Shown here piece by piece: positions 1-11,325 of a stretch of DNA of 64,000 nt. Source of the DNA: Prochlorococcus sp. AG-679-M10 (lineage in GTDB: Bacteria > Cyanobacteriota > Cyanobacteriia > PCC-6307 > Cyanobiaceae); assembly GCA_003210655.1 (NCBI GenBank), contig QCUQ01000001.1:1-64000 (forward strand), given 5' to 3'. Each line of letters opens with the position of its first letter. The first letter of the stretch is position 1. Both the position numbers and the translations under genes were made by a program. The notes below the pieces were generated by a model, which was not told the origin of the DNA, ran no database searches, and saw nothing but the letters and a program-made list of their open reading frames with translations.

Positions 1-136
1 GCATTCCGCCCATTCCTGGCATTCCGCCCATTCCTGGCATTCCGCCCATTCCTGGCATTCCGCCCATTCCTGGCATTCCGCCCATTCCTGGCATTCCGCC
101 CATTCCTGGCATTCCGCCCATTCCTGGCATTCCGCC
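1..136. repeat. Perfect 18-bp tandem repeat (GGCATTCCGCCCATTCCT), about 7.6 copies to the window edge, coding for MGGMPG repeats in the Ffh C-terminus
   Basis: Copies at 1-18, 19-36, 37-54, 55-72, 73-90, 91-108, 109-126 and partial 127-136, all identical. Confidence 0.98.
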
Positions 137-1432
137 ATTTGACATTTGTTTCATAAAACCTCTCATTCTTTGAAAATCCGCCAGTACTTTATCCACATCT
201 TTTGATTGATATCCACTGCCTTTTGCAATTCTTTGTCTTCTAGATGGTTGAGCCGCAAGTACCTCTGGCTTTTGCTTCTCTTCTAAAGTCATTGAAGAGA
301 TCATTGATTCAATTTTTTTTAGTTGTTCTTCCCCATTTTTTATCATTCCATCATCAATTTTATTCATCCCCGGTATTAATTTAATTAATCCTCCAAGAGA
401 TCCCATTCTCTTCATTAATCTCATTTGCTTTACAAAATCATTAAAGTCAAAAGTTGCCTCTTGAAGTTTCTTTTGCATTACTTCTGCATCAGCTAACTCA
501 ACTTCTTTTTGTGCCTTTTCAACAAGTGTTAATACGTCTCCCATACCAAGAATTCTGCTTGCCATCCTCTCTGGATGGAATGGCTGCAATGCTTCTATCT
601 TTTCACCAGTACCAATAAATTTTATTGGTTTTCCACTTATTTTTCTTATTGAAAGAGCAGCTCCACCTCTTGAATCGCCATCCAACTTTGTTAATATTGC
701 TCCCGATATACCAACTTTTTCATGGAATGACTTCGTCAAATCAGCTGCCTCTTGTCCAATCATAGAATCTACAACCAATAAAACTTCATCAGGGTTTGTA
801 ACCTTTTTTATTCGAACCATTTCGTCCATCATTGATTCATCTATTTGCAATCTTCCAGCAGTATCAACAATTAAGGTATCTACATTATTTTCATTGGCAT
901 AACACAAGGCATCCTTTGCTATTTCTTCAGGCTTACTATTTTTTTCTTTCGCAGAAAAAACTTCTAAATCATATTGATTACCGATTGTCTTAAGTTGTTC
1001 AACAGCTGCAGGTCTATAAATATCAGCGGCCACTAATAAAACCTTTTTATCTTTTTCCTTCAAATAAAGACCTAACTTACCTGTTGCCGTCGTTTTACCC
1101 GCGCCTTGCAAACCTGCCATCAAAATAACAGAAGGTGGGGTTTCTTTTTCATTTAATGGGGAATTTTCATTTCCCATAATGTTAATTAATTGTTTATTAA
1201 CTACTTCTATAAATTTCTGTCCGGGATTAACACCTCTTACGACTTCTTCCCCAATAGCTTTATCTTTTACATCTGAAACAAATTCTTTCACCACCGATAA
1301 ACTAACATCTGCATCTAATAATGCTTTTTTAACTTGTTTTAAAGCATCATCAATATTATTTTCGCTAATTTTTGCTTCACCTCTTAAACCCTTTACAGCG
1401 TCCTCAAAGCGTGAAGAAAGTTCATCAAACAT
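1..1432 (-). CDS. ffh: Signal recognition particle protein Ffh (SRP54), C-terminus runs off the window
   Basis: Reverse-strand reading gives MFDELSSRFEDAVKGLRGEAKISENNIDDALKQVKKALLDADVS...GLQGAGKTTATGKLGLYL...DTAGRLQ...TKLDGDSRGGAALS; start ATG at 1432-1430. Not in the ORF track because no stop lies inside the window. Confidence 0.97.
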   Translation of the reverse strand, partial: MFDELSSRFEDAVKGLRGEAKISENNIDDALKQVKKALLDADVSLSVVKEFVSDVKDKAIGEEVVRGVNPGQKFIEVVNKQLINIMGNENSPLNEKETPPSVILMAGLQGAGKTTATGKLGLYLKEKDKKVLLVAADIYRPAAVEQLKTIGNQYDLEVFSAKEKNSKPEEIAKDALCYANENNVDTLIVDTAGRLQIDESMMDEMVRIKKVTNPDEVLLVVDSMIGQEAADLTKSFHEKVGISGAILTKLDGDSRGGAALSIRKISGKPIKFIGTGEKIEALQPFHPERMASRILGMGDVLTLVEKAQKEVELADAEVMQKKLQEATFDFNDFVKQMRLMKRMGSLGGLIKLIPGMNKIDDGMIKNGEEQLKKIESMISSMTLEEKQKPEVLAAQPSRRQRIAKGSGYQSKDVDKVLADFQRMRGFMKQMSNGGMPGMGGMPGMGGMPGMGGMPGMGGMPGMGGMPGMGGMPGMGGM

Positions 1433-1481
1433 TCTTTGTACTTATTTGTTTAAATATTATATATGATATTAAAAACCAACC

Positions 1482-3590
1482 CTAAACACCGCTTATATAA
1501 TCAACTAATTTCCAAGAATTATTAGAGAAACCTAGAATATATTTAACTTTTAAAAAGGGAGTAAAAGTTGTTTCATTTATAAATTCACCATCTGTTTTTA
1601 ATATTTTTTCTGTATATTTCAAGTCAACTGATACTGCTATTCTTGAGGCCGTTTGAGTTAAAAGTACAATATTTTCAATATCAGTATTGATATCTTTGAT
1701 AATACCTTTTTTAATATCAAGTTGTCTTTCATTCTTTAATCTATTGATTAAATCATTTTGAACTATTTTTGATAAATTAATTTCACTATTCCCTGATAAG
1801 AAATCACTCTTATTATTAAGCCAGATATTAATTAAATTTTCAATTTGCTCTAAGGAGGGAGAAGCCGTTCTTATTTCTCCTCCTGAAAAAGAAATTTTTT
1901 CTATATTTTCTGAAAGAATAATTCTTGAGTTATCGAGAACTTTTTTTTTATCGTCTTGATTTAAAACTTCATTAAAGACATTCTTATTTTCATTTATAGA
2001 TATAGTGTTCTCATTTATTTCTTGGTCTTGCAAAGATTTCTTGAAATTATTTCTTACCAGTCCCACACCTAGGCCAAAAGCAAATAAAATCAAAAAAGCA
2101 TAAAGATATGTAAGATAGGGATTTTTATTAATTATTTTATATTTCTCTAATACTTCTCCTAGCACAAATTTCAATTCGGCAATTTTTTCTATGGCGTACT
2201 TATAAAACTCTATTGATTTATTTTTAATAATCTCGTCCGTATAAATATTTTCTTCAATAACTTCTTGACCATCTTCTCTTACTCCTCCAGGCAAAGGTAA
2301 TCGACCTTCTTCAAAATCAACAGAATTTAAATCAGGATCCTTACTTAAATCTTTTGGAGATTCTTTAGCATTAAAATTCTGTTGATTTTGAGGCATATAA
2401 CTTAATACAGTTCTGTTTGATTTCTTTTCTATTTGCTCAATAAATTCTTGAATTTCTCTATCTTCAAACCAAGAATCTAAATCAATTTTTTTTAAGTCAA
2501 TATCCCTATAACCAACCAAAACATCATTTTCTAACCAATTTTTACAAAAAATACATATCGCTTCTAATTTTTCTCCAGGATAATTATTTAACCAATCTCT
2601 TAACTTCTCATCGGAACTACTTAAAAACCTTGCTGAGGATTGCTCAACATCTGCCAAAAGTAAATCTAGGCAGCCTATTAATGGCATTGAATCTAGTCCT
2701 GATAAATTTAGTTTTTTTAATAATTTTCGAGCTTCGAACAATTTTGCAGGTTTTCTTCTTGCAAAACCAATTGCTGTTAAAGATAAAAAAGCTAAAAATC
2801 CCGCTTCACTTGAACCTCTCTTTTGTAATTCTAAAAATAAATCTATTTGATCCTGAACAGTCAAGAATGGCTTTATTTGTTGAAAGAAAGATTCAAATTC
2901 TTGTTGATTTAAATAATTATTATATTCAGATTTATTTTTTCCTTCTAATCCACCTCTTTTAATAATTAAATTTTCCAGCATACTTAAACCTTTTTTATGC
3001 AACTCATATTCATTTAAATCTCTACTTAACAAATCAAGAATTCGATACGGGAGAAGGGACATTAAGTCCTCCTCAAGAGTTTTCCGTAATTCCTCTAGCT
3101 TGCCCATTCTTTGAAGAAGTTGTATACCTTCTTGTAAAAAATCTGCAGCATTTGAATAAGACCTTTGATCTTGCTCTTGTATTGCAGAATCTCTAGATGT
3201 CAAAGCAGCTAACAAGGTAAGATCAGCTTCTCTACTGCTACCCAAAGCTGGAGTTTGAGGCGGTTGCAGTGCTTTTCTTGTTATTTTGAAGGCTTCCTTA
3301 GAGGATCCAGATTCCCAAAGAAGAATTAATCCTGCAACCTCTCTATTGGAAGACAAGTCTAAACCTGTTGCTCCATTTAATAATAAATTTTCGTAATCTC
3401 TTCTACTATCTGGATCTGTAAGCAGGTCTGCAGTAAGGCGAAGCAATTCTGATCTTTGAGTTAAAACCTCGTATGTGAATCCTTCATCAGGAGTTTTATC
3501 CAAACGTAATTGGAATGCCCTTAATATTTCTTCAGATGTTGCTGAGGGGCTTACACCTATTAAACGAAAGTGGTCTAATGGAAGTTCCAA
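1482..3590 (-). CDS. ftn2: DnaJ-like N-terminus/IMS-domain cell division protein (Ftn2/ZipN/ARC6 family)
   Basis: N-terminus MELPLDHFRLIGVSPSATSEEILRAFQLRLDKTP; one TM segment (YLYAFLILFAFGLGVGLV) and C-terminal IMS-like domain typical of cyanobacterial Ftn2/ZipN. Confidence 0.88.
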   Translation of the reverse strand: MELPLDHFRLIGVSPSATSEEILRAFQLRLDKTPDEGFTYEVLTQRSELLRLTADLLTDPDSRRDYENLLLNGATGLDLSSNREVAGLILLWESGSSKEAFKITRKALQPPQTPALGSSREADLTLLAALTSRDSAIQEQDQRSYSNAADFLQEGIQLLQRMGKLEELRKTLEEDLMSLLPYRILDLLSRDLNEYELHKKGLSMLENLIIKRGGLEGKNKSEYNNYLNQQEFESFFQQIKPFLTVQDQIDLFLELQKRGSSEAGFLAFLSLTAIGFARRKPAKLFEARKLLKKLNLSGLDSMPLIGCLDLLLADVEQSSARFLSSSDEKLRDWLNNYPGEKLEAICIFCKNWLENDVLVGYRDIDLKKIDLDSWFEDREIQEFIEQIEKKSNRTVLSYMPQNQQNFNAKESPKDLSKDPDLNSVDFEEGRLPLPGGVREDGQEVIEENIYTDEIIKNKSIEFYKYAIEKIAELKFVLGEVLEKYKIINKNPYLTYLYAFLILFAFGLGVGLVRNNFKKSLQDQEINENTISINENKNVFNEVLNQDDKKKVLDNSRIILSENIEKISFSGGEIRTASPSLEQIENLINIWLNNKSDFLSGNSEINLSKIVQNDLINRLKNERQLDIKKGIIKDINTDIENIVLLTQTASRIAVSVDLKYTEKILKTDGEFINETTFTPFLKVKYILGFSNNSWKLVDYISGV

Positions 3591-3739
3591 ACAAATATCC
3601 TATTGAAAATCCTTTATGTAGATTTTATCAATTTATATTTTTTTTTCATAAGGTCTTGGAGAGTTATTAAAAAAAAACATAAAAATCGTCCATTGAAGCT
3701 TAGAATGTTAACAAATCAAAACTTCATTAAGGTATTTTC

Positions 3740-4777
3740 TTGGAAACACATGTAGAGAGAATTTCAAATCTTCAGGACATAAAAAAAGCGAAGTTAGATC
3801 GTGAAACCGGATTATTTCTCTATGAAGATATGACGCTTGGTAGAAGATTTGAAGATAAATGTGCTGAGATGTACTACAGAGGCAAAATGTTTGGCTTCGT
3901 ACACCTTTATAACGGCCAAGAAGCAATAAGCACTGGTGTGATAGGTGCTATGAAAAGAAAGCATGACTGGTTTTGTAGTACATATCGCGATCATGTTCAT
4001 GCGCTTAGTGCAGGTGTTCCATCTTTTGAAGTGATGAGTGAATTATTCGGTAAAGCAACAGGTTGCAGTAAAGGGAGAGGCGGTTCTATGCATTTATTTT
4101 CAAAAGAGCATCATCTATTAGGAGGATATGCTTTTATTGGAGAGGGAATTCCAGTTGCTTTGGGATCAGCTTTTTCAAGTAAATACAAAAAAGAAGTTGC
4201 AGGTGACAATCAAAGTGACTCTGTAACAGCTGCTTTCTTCGGAGATGGGACTTGTAATAATGGACAATTCTTTGAGTGTTTGAATATGGCTCAATTATGG
4301 AAATTACCAATAATTTTTGTAGTTGAAAATAATAAGTGGGCTATTGGCATGGCTCATGACAGAGCAACAAGCAACCCAGAAATATGGAGAAAAGCATCAG
4401 CTTTCGGAATGCATGGTGAAGAAGTTGACGGAATGGATGTATTAGCTGTAAGGGGAGCTGCTCAAAGGGCCGTTGAAAGAGCAAGAGCCGGAGAGGGTCC
4501 CACTTTACTAGAATGTTTAACTTACAGATTTAGAGGTCATTCTTTAGCTGATCCAGACGAATTAAGAGCGGAAGAAGAAAAAGAATTCTGGGCCAAAAGG
4601 GACCCTATTAAAAAGTTATTTAATCAGATGATAGAGGGGAATTTTGCCAAAGAAGAGGAACTAAAGAGCATAGAAAAGAAAATAGATTTAGAAATCTCTG
4701 AATCTGTTAAAAATGCCTTAGATGCTCCTGAACCTCCGTCAAACGAATTAACTAAATATATTTGGGCAGAAGATTAA
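3740..4777 (+). CDS. pdhA: Pyruvate dehydrogenase E1 component alpha subunit
   Basis: TPP-binding motif [37 protein letters not shown] and YRFRGHS motifs; TTG start. Confidence 0.95.
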   Translation: METHVERISNLQDIKKAKLDRETGLFLYEDMTLGRRFEDKCAEMYYRGKMFGFVHLYNGQEAISTGVIGAMKRKHDWFCSTYRDHVHALSAGVPSFEVMSELFGKATGCSKGRGGSMHLFSKEHHLLGGYAFIGEGIPVALGSAFSSKYKKEVAGDNQSDSVTAAFFGDGTCNNGQFFECLNMAQLWKLPIIFVVENNKWAIGMAHDRATSNPEIWRKASAFGMHGEEVDGMDVLAVRGAAQRAVERARAGEGPTLLECLTYRFRGHSLADPDELRAEEEKEFWAKRDPIKKLFNQMIEGNFAKEEELKSIEKKIDLEISESVKNALDAPEPPSNELTKYIWAED

Positions 4778-4778
4778 A

Positions 4779-5720
4779 TCAAATCCCACTTGGTAATTTT
4801 CTGGTTAAATTTCTTAGTTTTCTAAGAGCTTTCAGTTCAACCTGTCTTACTCTTTCTCTCGAGACTTCTAATAACCTTCCTATTTCTGCTAAAGTATGTC
4901 TCTCATTTCCATCCAACCCGAATCTTAACTTCAGAACATGTTGTTCTTGTTCGCTTAAATGACTTAACCACTTTCCTAGCTGCTCTTGGTGCATTTTTTG
5001 CTCAACTTGGTCTAGGGGCTCTTCATTATTACTATCTGCAATAAGGTCACCTAAAAAACTCCTCCCATCATCTCCATTTACAGGTGCGTCCAAACTACTT
5101 GTAGATAAAGCTTGCCGCAATACAGAATCAAGTTCCTCTACATCTATTTCCATTGCTTCCGCAATTTCAATTCTACTTGGCATTGCTCCAAGTTTATGAG
5201 CTAATTCCCTACTTATTTTTCTAATAGTTGCAAGTCTCTCACTTAAATGAACAGGTAAACGGATAGTTCTGGATTGGCATGCGATAGCTCTTGTCATACT
5301 TTGGCGAATCCACCAAAAGGCATATGTAGAAAATTTGTATCCTCTTGTAGGATCAAACTTTTCAACGGCTCTCTCTAAGCCCAGAGAACCTTCTTGAACA
5401 AGGTCTAACAGTTCTAATCCTTTACCTTGATATTTTTTTGCAACACTAACAACTAACCTTAAATTAGCTTTCATCATTCTCTCTTTTGCTCTTCTACCAG
5501 TTTTTATAGTTCTTTTATCTTGCGGAGTAAATTCTTTTGTTTTTTCGTTTAGTTGACCGTCTTCAGTTAAAACCATCATTTTTTGAACTTGGTTACCCAA
5601 TTCAATTTCCTCAGCAGGTGTTAAGAGAGGGACGCGACCAATGTTAGAAAGATACCAACTTATAGGGTCATTACCTCTTCTTTTTTGCGGTTCAGTTGTT
5701 GTTGATACTGATGATGCCAT
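4779..5720 (-). CDS. RNA polymerase sigma-70 factor, RpoD-like (probable group 2)
   Basis: [66 protein letters not shown], and region 4 [31 protein letters not shown]. Confidence 0.95.
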   Translation of the reverse strand: MASSVSTTTEPQKRRGNDPISWYLSNIGRVPLLTPAEEIELGNQVQKMMVLTEDGQLNEKTKEFTPQDKRTIKTGRRAKERMMKANLRLVVSVAKKYQGKGLELLDLVQEGSLGLERAVEKFDPTRGYKFSTYAFWWIRQSMTRAIACQSRTIRLPVHLSERLATIRKISRELAHKLGAMPSRIEIAEAMEIDVEELDSVLRQALSTSSLDAPVNGDDGRSFLGDLIADSNNEEPLDQVEQKMHQEQLGKWLSHLSEQEQHVLKLRFGLDGNERHTLAEIGRLLEVSRERVRQVELKALRKLRNLTRKLPSGI

Positions 5721-5755
5721 TTTTAACCTAATATTGAGGTATTAAAACTTTCCTA

Positions 5756-5807
5756 TACTTTTCAGGAAAAGTACAATTACTTAATACCTGCTTCAGATTT
5801 CAGGTAT
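5756..5807. promoter_or_regulatory. Two adjacent inverted repeats upstream of the sigma-factor gene
   Basis: TACTTTTC-AG-GAAAAGTA at 5756-5773 and ATACCTG-N10-CAGGTAT at 5784-5807; sigma start at 5720 on the minus strand. Confidence 0.35.
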
Positions 5808-5861
5808 AAATTGTGTAGTTATGTGTTTAAAACTATAAAAAACTCCTTATAATTGTTTCTT

Positions 5862-7430
5862 TCATGACATTAGCCTCGATTTTGTTTTTCTCATTAACTT
5901 TGATAACTGGTCCCCTATTAAAGAAGCATTTGATCCTTTTTTACACTTTGATGCAGCAAAAGAGTGTAAAAAAACGTATTTTGCTAAAGATTCAGTTTTA
6001 ATGTTATCTCCTAAATAAGACAGATCTATTGCTGAACATCCACCAATAAATCCAGACAAAAGATCTCCTAAACCCGCTCTTGCAGTCTCAGAATCAGTTC
6101 CAAAAAGTTGCCATGCATTTTCATTATTGGCAATGACGCTATTTGCTCCTTTTAATAAAATATTTATATCAAATTCTTTAGCAGCTTTTATAGCTAGTTC
6201 AACTTTGTTAGTACAATGAATCTCAGGAAATAACCTCATGAATTCATTATCATGAGGAGTAATCCAAGTCTCATACTTTCTTTCTAAGAAAAATTTAGGT
6301 CCCAAATTTGATTTAGAAATTCTATTAAGTGCATCCGCATCAAGAATCAATAAACCTTTAAAATCTAATAAGTACTGTGTTGATTTTTCCCAATCATCCT
6401 CATTCAAGCCAATTCCTGGACCAATAACTATTGAATCATAATTAGAAAAATCAATATCCTTTAAGGCATCGAATAAAATTGAATTTCCATTTGGATCGCT
6501 ACTAAGTTTTCCTACAACTACTGCTTCTGGTTCAACTTGCCAAATTAATTTTGAAACTAAATCAGGGAGAATTGCTGCTACAAACCCCGCTCCACTTGAA
6601 ATAGCTCCTTTTATTACTAGATGTGCTGCCCCAGGATATCTTTCACTTCCCGCAATTAATAATGTTCTACCTCTTTTATATTTAGAAGAATTTTTTGGTA
6701 ATAAAGGAAGATTAATTGTTTTTAAATCTTGATAAGTAATTTTTAAAATCTTACTTTCTAATTTACATAATTGATTTCTCGATATACCTATATCTATGTG
6801 ATGTAATTCGCCAATGTAAGGTAATGCGGCGTCTTGTAATAATCCAATCTTATTTAGTCCAATAACTAAATTGTAGTTTGCTTTTACAGCATTTTTTGAG
6901 AAGGGTTTCCCAGAATCAGGACATAAACCCGTTGGAACATCTATGCTTACAACCTTACCAGACCCTTTTTTAAATTTTTTATTAAATAATTCAATTAATT
7001 CCTCATCAACTTTTCTATTTTGATTATTCCCGAAAATAGCATCAATCCATAAGTCTTTTCCTTCAGGATTTGGAGGTTCTCCTAATATTTCTACTCCAAG
7101 AGATGTAAGATAATTTACATAATTAATCGTTAATGTTTTTTTTAAAGGAAATGGGCACCATAATTTAACTAGGTATCCCTTTAGAAAAAGCTCTTTAGCG
7201 ATTACTGCCCCATCCCCACCATTATGGCCAGGCCCTAAAAAAACTATTACTCCTTTATTTAAAAGAGATTTTCTTTTCAAAAGCCATTTAGATAGTTGAA
7301 TTCCAACCTTTTCAATCAACGCCTCTTGAGGCATTCCTTGAGAAAAAATTTCATTCTCTAAATCCAACATTTGCTTTGAATAAACAACTAGATGTTTAGA
7401 GTCAATTGTTGGCCATCCAATTTCTTTCAT
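5862..7430 (-). CDS. nnrD: Bifunctional NAD(P)H-hydrate epimerase / ADP-dependent (S)-NAD(P)H-hydrate dehydratase (YjeF)
   Basis: GPGHNGGDGAVIAKEL (YjeF_N) plus C-terminal carbohydrate-kinase-like domain with TARAGLGDLLSG. Confidence 0.92.
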   Translation of the reverse strand: MKEIGWPTIDSKHLVVYSKQMLDLENEIFSQGMPQEALIEKVGIQLSKWLLKRKSLLNKGVIVFLGPGHNGGDGAVIAKELFLKGYLVKLWCPFPLKKTLTINYVNYLTSLGVEILGEPPNPEGKDLWIDAIFGNNQNRKVDEELIELFNKKFKKGSGKVVSIDVPTGLCPDSGKPFSKNAVKANYNLVIGLNKIGLLQDAALPYIGELHHIDIGISRNQLCKLESKILKITYQDLKTINLPLLPKNSSKYKRGRTLLIAGSERYPGAAHLVIKGAISSGAGFVAAILPDLVSKLIWQVEPEAVVVGKLSSDPNGNSILFDALKDIDFSNYDSIVIGPGIGLNEDDWEKSTQYLLDFKGLLILDADALNRISKSNLGPKFFLERKYETWITPHDNEFMRLFPEIHCTNKVELAIKAAKEFDINILLKGANSVIANNENAWQLFGTDSETARAGLGDLLSGFIGGCSAIDLSYLGDNIKTESLAKYVFLHSFAASKCKKGSNASLIGDQLSKLMRKTKSRLMS

Positions 7431-7475
7431 AATTAGTTCAAAGCAATTAAAAACTGTTCAAAATTTTAAATTTCC

Positions 7476-8648
7476 ATGTTAAAGACTTTAAAGGATAAAA
7501 AATTAGAGAACTGTTCTTCTATAAATAATAAATCTAAAAAACAAAAAAAAATAATTGTTGGTCTTTCAGGTGGAGTAGATAGTTCACTATCTGCAGCCCT
7601 TCTTATAGAAGATGGTTGGAAAGTTGAAGGCCTAACTCTTTGGTTAATGAAAGGAGAGGGCTCATGCTGTTCCGAAGGATTAGTAGACGCTGCAGGTCTA
7701 TGTGAAGATTTAGGAATTAATCATAATATATTGGATTCAAGAGTAATTTTTGAAAGGGAAGTAGTTAAAAAGACTACTGAGGGATATGAATCCGGTTTCA
7801 CTCCACTTCCATGCTCGATGTGTAATAAAAATGTAAAATTTGAAGAAATGCTCAATTTTGTTATTAAACAAAAAGAGTTTACTTATATTGCTACTGGTCA
7901 CTACGCAAGAGTTCAAAAAGTTTCTTGCGAGAACATCAAAAACTCTGAAAATTTCCAATTCAAGGATTTCTTACTCCTAAGGGGGGCTGATAGAAATAAA
8001 GATCAGAGTTATTTTCTTTACAGTCTTTCCCAAGAGGTATTAAGCAGATTAATACTTCCGCTCGGAAATCTTAAAAAAGAAGAGACAAGAAAAGAGGCCT
8101 TAAGATTAGGACTTAGAACTGCAAAAAAACCAGAGAGTCAAGATCTGTGTTTAGTTGAACATTATGGATCTATGCAAAAATTTATTGATAATCATATTGA
8201 ACCTAAAGAGGGTGAAATTAAACATATTAATGGAGAAATTCTTGGCACTCATAATGGTATTCAACATTTCACAATTGGGCAAAGAAAAGGTTTGGGTATT
8301 GCTTGGCCAGAGCCTTTATATGTAGAAAGTTTAGATAAACAAAAAAATATAGTTTATGTCGCAAATAAAAATGATCTTTTTAAAAGAGAAGCCATAATAA
8401 AAGAAGTAAACTGGGTTTCAATTGAAGCACCTTTAAAAGAAATAGAAGTAGAAGCACAAATAAGATATCGGAGTGAACCCGTAAAAGGAATTTTAATTCC
8501 TGTAAAAAATGAAGACAACATAACTAAAAAATTTAAATTAATTTTCGAAGATAACCAAAGCTCTATCACTCCTGGGCAAGCAGCAGTTTTTTATAAAGGT
8601 GATATTTTATTAGGAGGCGGATTAATTTGTGAATTTTCCAAAATATAA
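7476..8648 (+). CDS. mnmA: tRNA-specific 2-thiouridylase MnmA
   Basis: [52 protein letters not shown]. Confidence 0.96.
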   Translation: MLKTLKDKKLENCSSINNKSKKQKKIIVGLSGGVDSSLSAALLIEDGWKVEGLTLWLMKGEGSCCSEGLVDAAGLCEDLGINHNILDSRVIFEREVVKKTTEGYESGFTPLPCSMCNKNVKFEEMLNFVIKQKEFTYIATGHYARVQKVSCENIKNSENFQFKDFLLLRGADRNKDQSYFLYSLSQEVLSRLILPLGNLKKEETRKEALRLGLRTAKKPESQDLCLVEHYGSMQKFIDNHIEPKEGEIKHINGEILGTHNGIQHFTIGQRKGLGIAWPEPLYVESLDKQKNIVYVANKNDLFKREAIIKEVNWVSIEAPLKEIEVEAQIRYRSEPVKGILIPVKNEDNITKKFKLIFEDNQSSITPGQAAVFYKGDILLGGGLICEFSKI

Positions 8649-10112
8649 ATTTAATCCATTTAAAAACAAAAATAATAAGAACAAAGGGCGTTCTCCATAT
8701 CTTGTATAAAAAGTTTTTTCAATAGAAAAATTAGGATTTACAACATCATTTTGCTCAGTATTAGGATCAAAGAGTTTAATTATTTTCCCTTCTTCACTTA
8801 TTAATCCTGAAGGACCAGTATTTGCAATAATTATATTATCTTTTTTATTTTCTATACTTCTTACTCTGGCCAAAGATAGAAATTGATCATGAAGCTTCCT
8901 TGGATAAGGATCTAAGTTAGCTGCTGAAATTATTAGTTCTGCCCCACTATTTACAGCATTTCTTATTTTAAATCCATCAGTAATTTCATAACAAATTGCT
9001 ATTGCGAGTGGCTGAGTAAATTTCCATTTAAAAAACCTTGAATCTGATCCTGGCTGAATACCTCCTACTGCCGATAGTCCTCTTGAAAATATATTTAAGA
9101 ATCCTGGAATTTTCTCCCCCAAGGGTACCAGTCTATGTTTATCAATAAAAGATGAATAAGTTTTATCCCCAATTTGATATCCAAGAAAAGAACTTCTTAG
9201 GCCATTTTTAGAGTTTCTAAAACCTCCTGCCAACATCCTTATTTTACTTTTGAAATTTAAATTGAAATTATTATTCAAAGTCCCCTCGGGTGTAATTAGG
9301 AGTTTTGCATTATTTGATAGAGCAATTTTTTGAGCAGAAATCAACTTATCATTTATAAATTGATTTTTAAAATTCGTTTTTTCTCTTGTGGGCATATTAG
9401 TTTGCCATAGAGCTACTGGATAGTCATTATTTCTTTCAATTGGGTTCGTAAAACCTCCAAGAAAATGTAAAAGGACAAGAATCAAAAGCCCAAATAAGAA
9501 TGTTTTTTTTAAATGATATTTTCTTTTCCATTTCTCATAAATTAGGTATATCCAAAAACCTATAACTAATTGGACTACACATAAACCACTTGCACCAATC
9601 CATCTTGCTAATCCGGCAAGATACAAATCTCCTGGAACTATTCCTTCCCCTAAACCTATCCAAAAAAAAGGCGTTTGGGAAAGAATGAATTCACCTATAC
9701 CCCAGGAAAAAGATAACAATAAAACTTTTATTATTAATCTTAAAGAGTTCATATTAGAAATTTCTTGTTTTGGGAGAGTTTTTTTAACTAAAAGACCCCA
9801 TAAATAAACCAATATTCCTCCTATTAAAGAGCAACCAAACAAGATTGAAATAGAAATAATTAAACTTGATATCCATGAAAAACCTAACCAGGTCAATGGG
9901 TGAAGTTCATAAAGCCAAGAATGACTTACTAAAATAAAGAAAAATCCCCAAAGAAAGTTTGCTAATTTTTTATCACTTCTACTCCATAAAATAAATAAGG
10001 ATAATGGCATAAAAAGCAGCCAAAAATGCGTAGATATAGCAATTCCTCCAAAAATGCCTCCAAGGCATGGATAAAAATACTTATTAAACTTTTTATTTTG
10101 AGTGTTAATCAA
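8622..10112 (-). CDS. lnt: Apolipoprotein N-acyltransferase
   Basis: Multi-TM N-terminus plus nitrilase-like domain ([24 protein letters not shown]...NTGPSGLI). Convergent 27-nt overlap with mnmA. Confidence 0.9.
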   Translation of the reverse strand: MINTQNKKFNKYFYPCLGGIFGGIAISTHFWLLFMPLSLFILWSRSDKKLANFLWGFFFILVSHSWLYELHPLTWLGFSWISSLIISISILFGCSLIGGILVYLWGLLVKKTLPKQEISNMNSLRLIIKVLLLSFSWGIGEFILSQTPFFWIGLGEGIVPGDLYLAGLARWIGASGLCVVQLVIGFWIYLIYEKWKRKYHLKKTFLFGLLILVLLHFLGGFTNPIERNNDYPVALWQTNMPTREKTNFKNQFINDKLISAQKIALSNNAKLLITPEGTLNNNFNLNFKSKIRMLAGGFRNSKNGLRSSFLGYQIGDKTYSSFIDKHRLVPLGEKIPGFLNIFSRGLSAVGGIQPGSDSRFFKWKFTQPLAIAICYEITDGFKIRNAVNSGAELIISAANLDPYPRKLHDQFLSLARVRSIENKKDNIIIANTGPSGLISEEGKIIKLFDPNTEQNDVVNPNFSIEKTFYTRYGERPLFLLFLFLNGLNLYFGKFTN

Positions 10113-10200
10113 TAATATAAAATTTCTAAATTAATTCTTTTAAAAAGATATATTATTGTACCTTTTTCTGTAGAATTGAAATAGTGACTTTTAAAATTAA

Positions 10201-10773
10201 GTGAAAGAAGTTTTAATTAGTTTTACGATTTTTGTATTTTGCCTTTCATTAACTCTGTTTAGTCAATTTAACTCCCCTCAAGTTGTTAATGCAGCTGAAT
10301 CAAAAACAGAATTCGTAAATAAAACACCTATTGCAAAATCATCTAATGTTTCAAATACCAATATATTTGAATTAGATCCATCAGATCCAAACCCAATACT
10401 TTTCGCTATGGCAGAAGAAACACAAGAAGAAAGCAATTCTAGAACTACTGATAGTGGTTTAATTATTGTAGATATAGTTAACGGAGAGGGAGATGAAGCA
10501 AATTCTGGGCAAACAGTTTCTGTAAACTACACCGGAACATTAGAAGACGGAACCCAATTTGATACCAGTATTGGCAGAGGGCCATTTAGTTTCCCATTAG
10601 GTGCAGGAAGAGTAATCAAGGGTTGGGATGAAGGAGTAGCAGGAATGAAAGTTGGTGGAAAAAGAAAATTAACAATTCCTCCTGAGCTAGGATACGGATC
10701 AAGAGGAGCAGGAAATGTAATTCCTGCAAATGCAACTTTAATTTTTGAAGTTGAATTATTAAAAGTCAATTAA
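10201..10773 (+). CDS. FKBP-type peptidyl-prolyl cis-trans isomerase, with signal sequence
   Basis: [64 protein letters not shown] start. Confidence 0.95.
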   Translation: MKEVLISFTIFVFCLSLTLFSQFNSPQVVNAAESKTEFVNKTPIAKSSNVSNTNIFELDPSDPNPILFAMAEETQEESNSRTTDSGLIIVDIVNGEGDEANSGQTVSVNYTGTLEDGTQFDTSIGRGPFSFPLGAGRVIKGWDEGVAGMKVGGKRKLTIPPELGYGSRGAGNVIPANATLIFEVELLKVN

Positions 10774-10847
10774 AGTAAGAAATAACATCTAAAACTTTTC
10801 AATTTAGTTAATCTAGAAGTAAGATATATTCAAATATAAAAAAACGA

Positions 10848-11321
10848 ATGTTAACTAAATTAATCAATTCTCTTTTAAATAAAAGTTCCAAATTGGAAGT
10901 CAATGCACATTGTGACGGCCCTTGTGGTGTTTACGACCCCGCTTCTTCAAGAGTCGCTGCTGAAGCAGTATTAGCAATGACAAAGAAGCTAATTGCTCTT
11001 ACTCCTCCTTCAAGTACAGACTCAGCAGATTGGGCTGCTTACAGTAATACGTTTTCTAGATTTGTAGCAGTTAAAGAAGAACAGGCTAAAGAAACTAAGA
11101 AAGAAATTCTAATCTTATGGACAGATTACTTTAAACCCGTTCACTTAGAAACTTATCCAGATTTACATGAAACAATCTGGAAAGCAGCAAAATTATGTAG
11201 TGCTTGTAAAGTGAATATTGATCTTGCTCAAGCCGAAGAATTGATGAGTTATGTAGAAAAGATACATAACATCTTCTGGGAATCAAAAGGCAGAAGTGAT
11301 GCTTTTGTAAAAGCTAGCTAG
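10848..11321 (+). CDS. sodN: Nickel-containing superoxide dismutase
   Basis: Ni-hook motif HCDGPCGVYDP after a short propeptide. Confidence 0.97.
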   Translation: MLTKLINSLLNKSSKLEVNAHCDGPCGVYDPASSRVAAEAVLAMTKKLIALTPPSSTDSADWAAYSNTFSRFVAVKEEQAKETKKEILILWTDYFKPVHLETYPDLHETIWKAAKLCSACKVNIDLAQAEELMSYVEKIHNIFWESKGRSDAFVKAS

Positions 11322-11325
11322 TTCA

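Noticed and set aside
1-136. Tandem repeats as a CRISPR array or intergenic satellite
   Set aside because: There are no spacers, and the 18-bp unit is a multiple of 3 in frame with the Ffh reading frame, giving MGGMPG repeats.
1179-1466. 95-aa plus-strand ORF inside and past the start of ffh
   Set aside because: Antisense to the conserved N-terminus of Ffh; no protein features.
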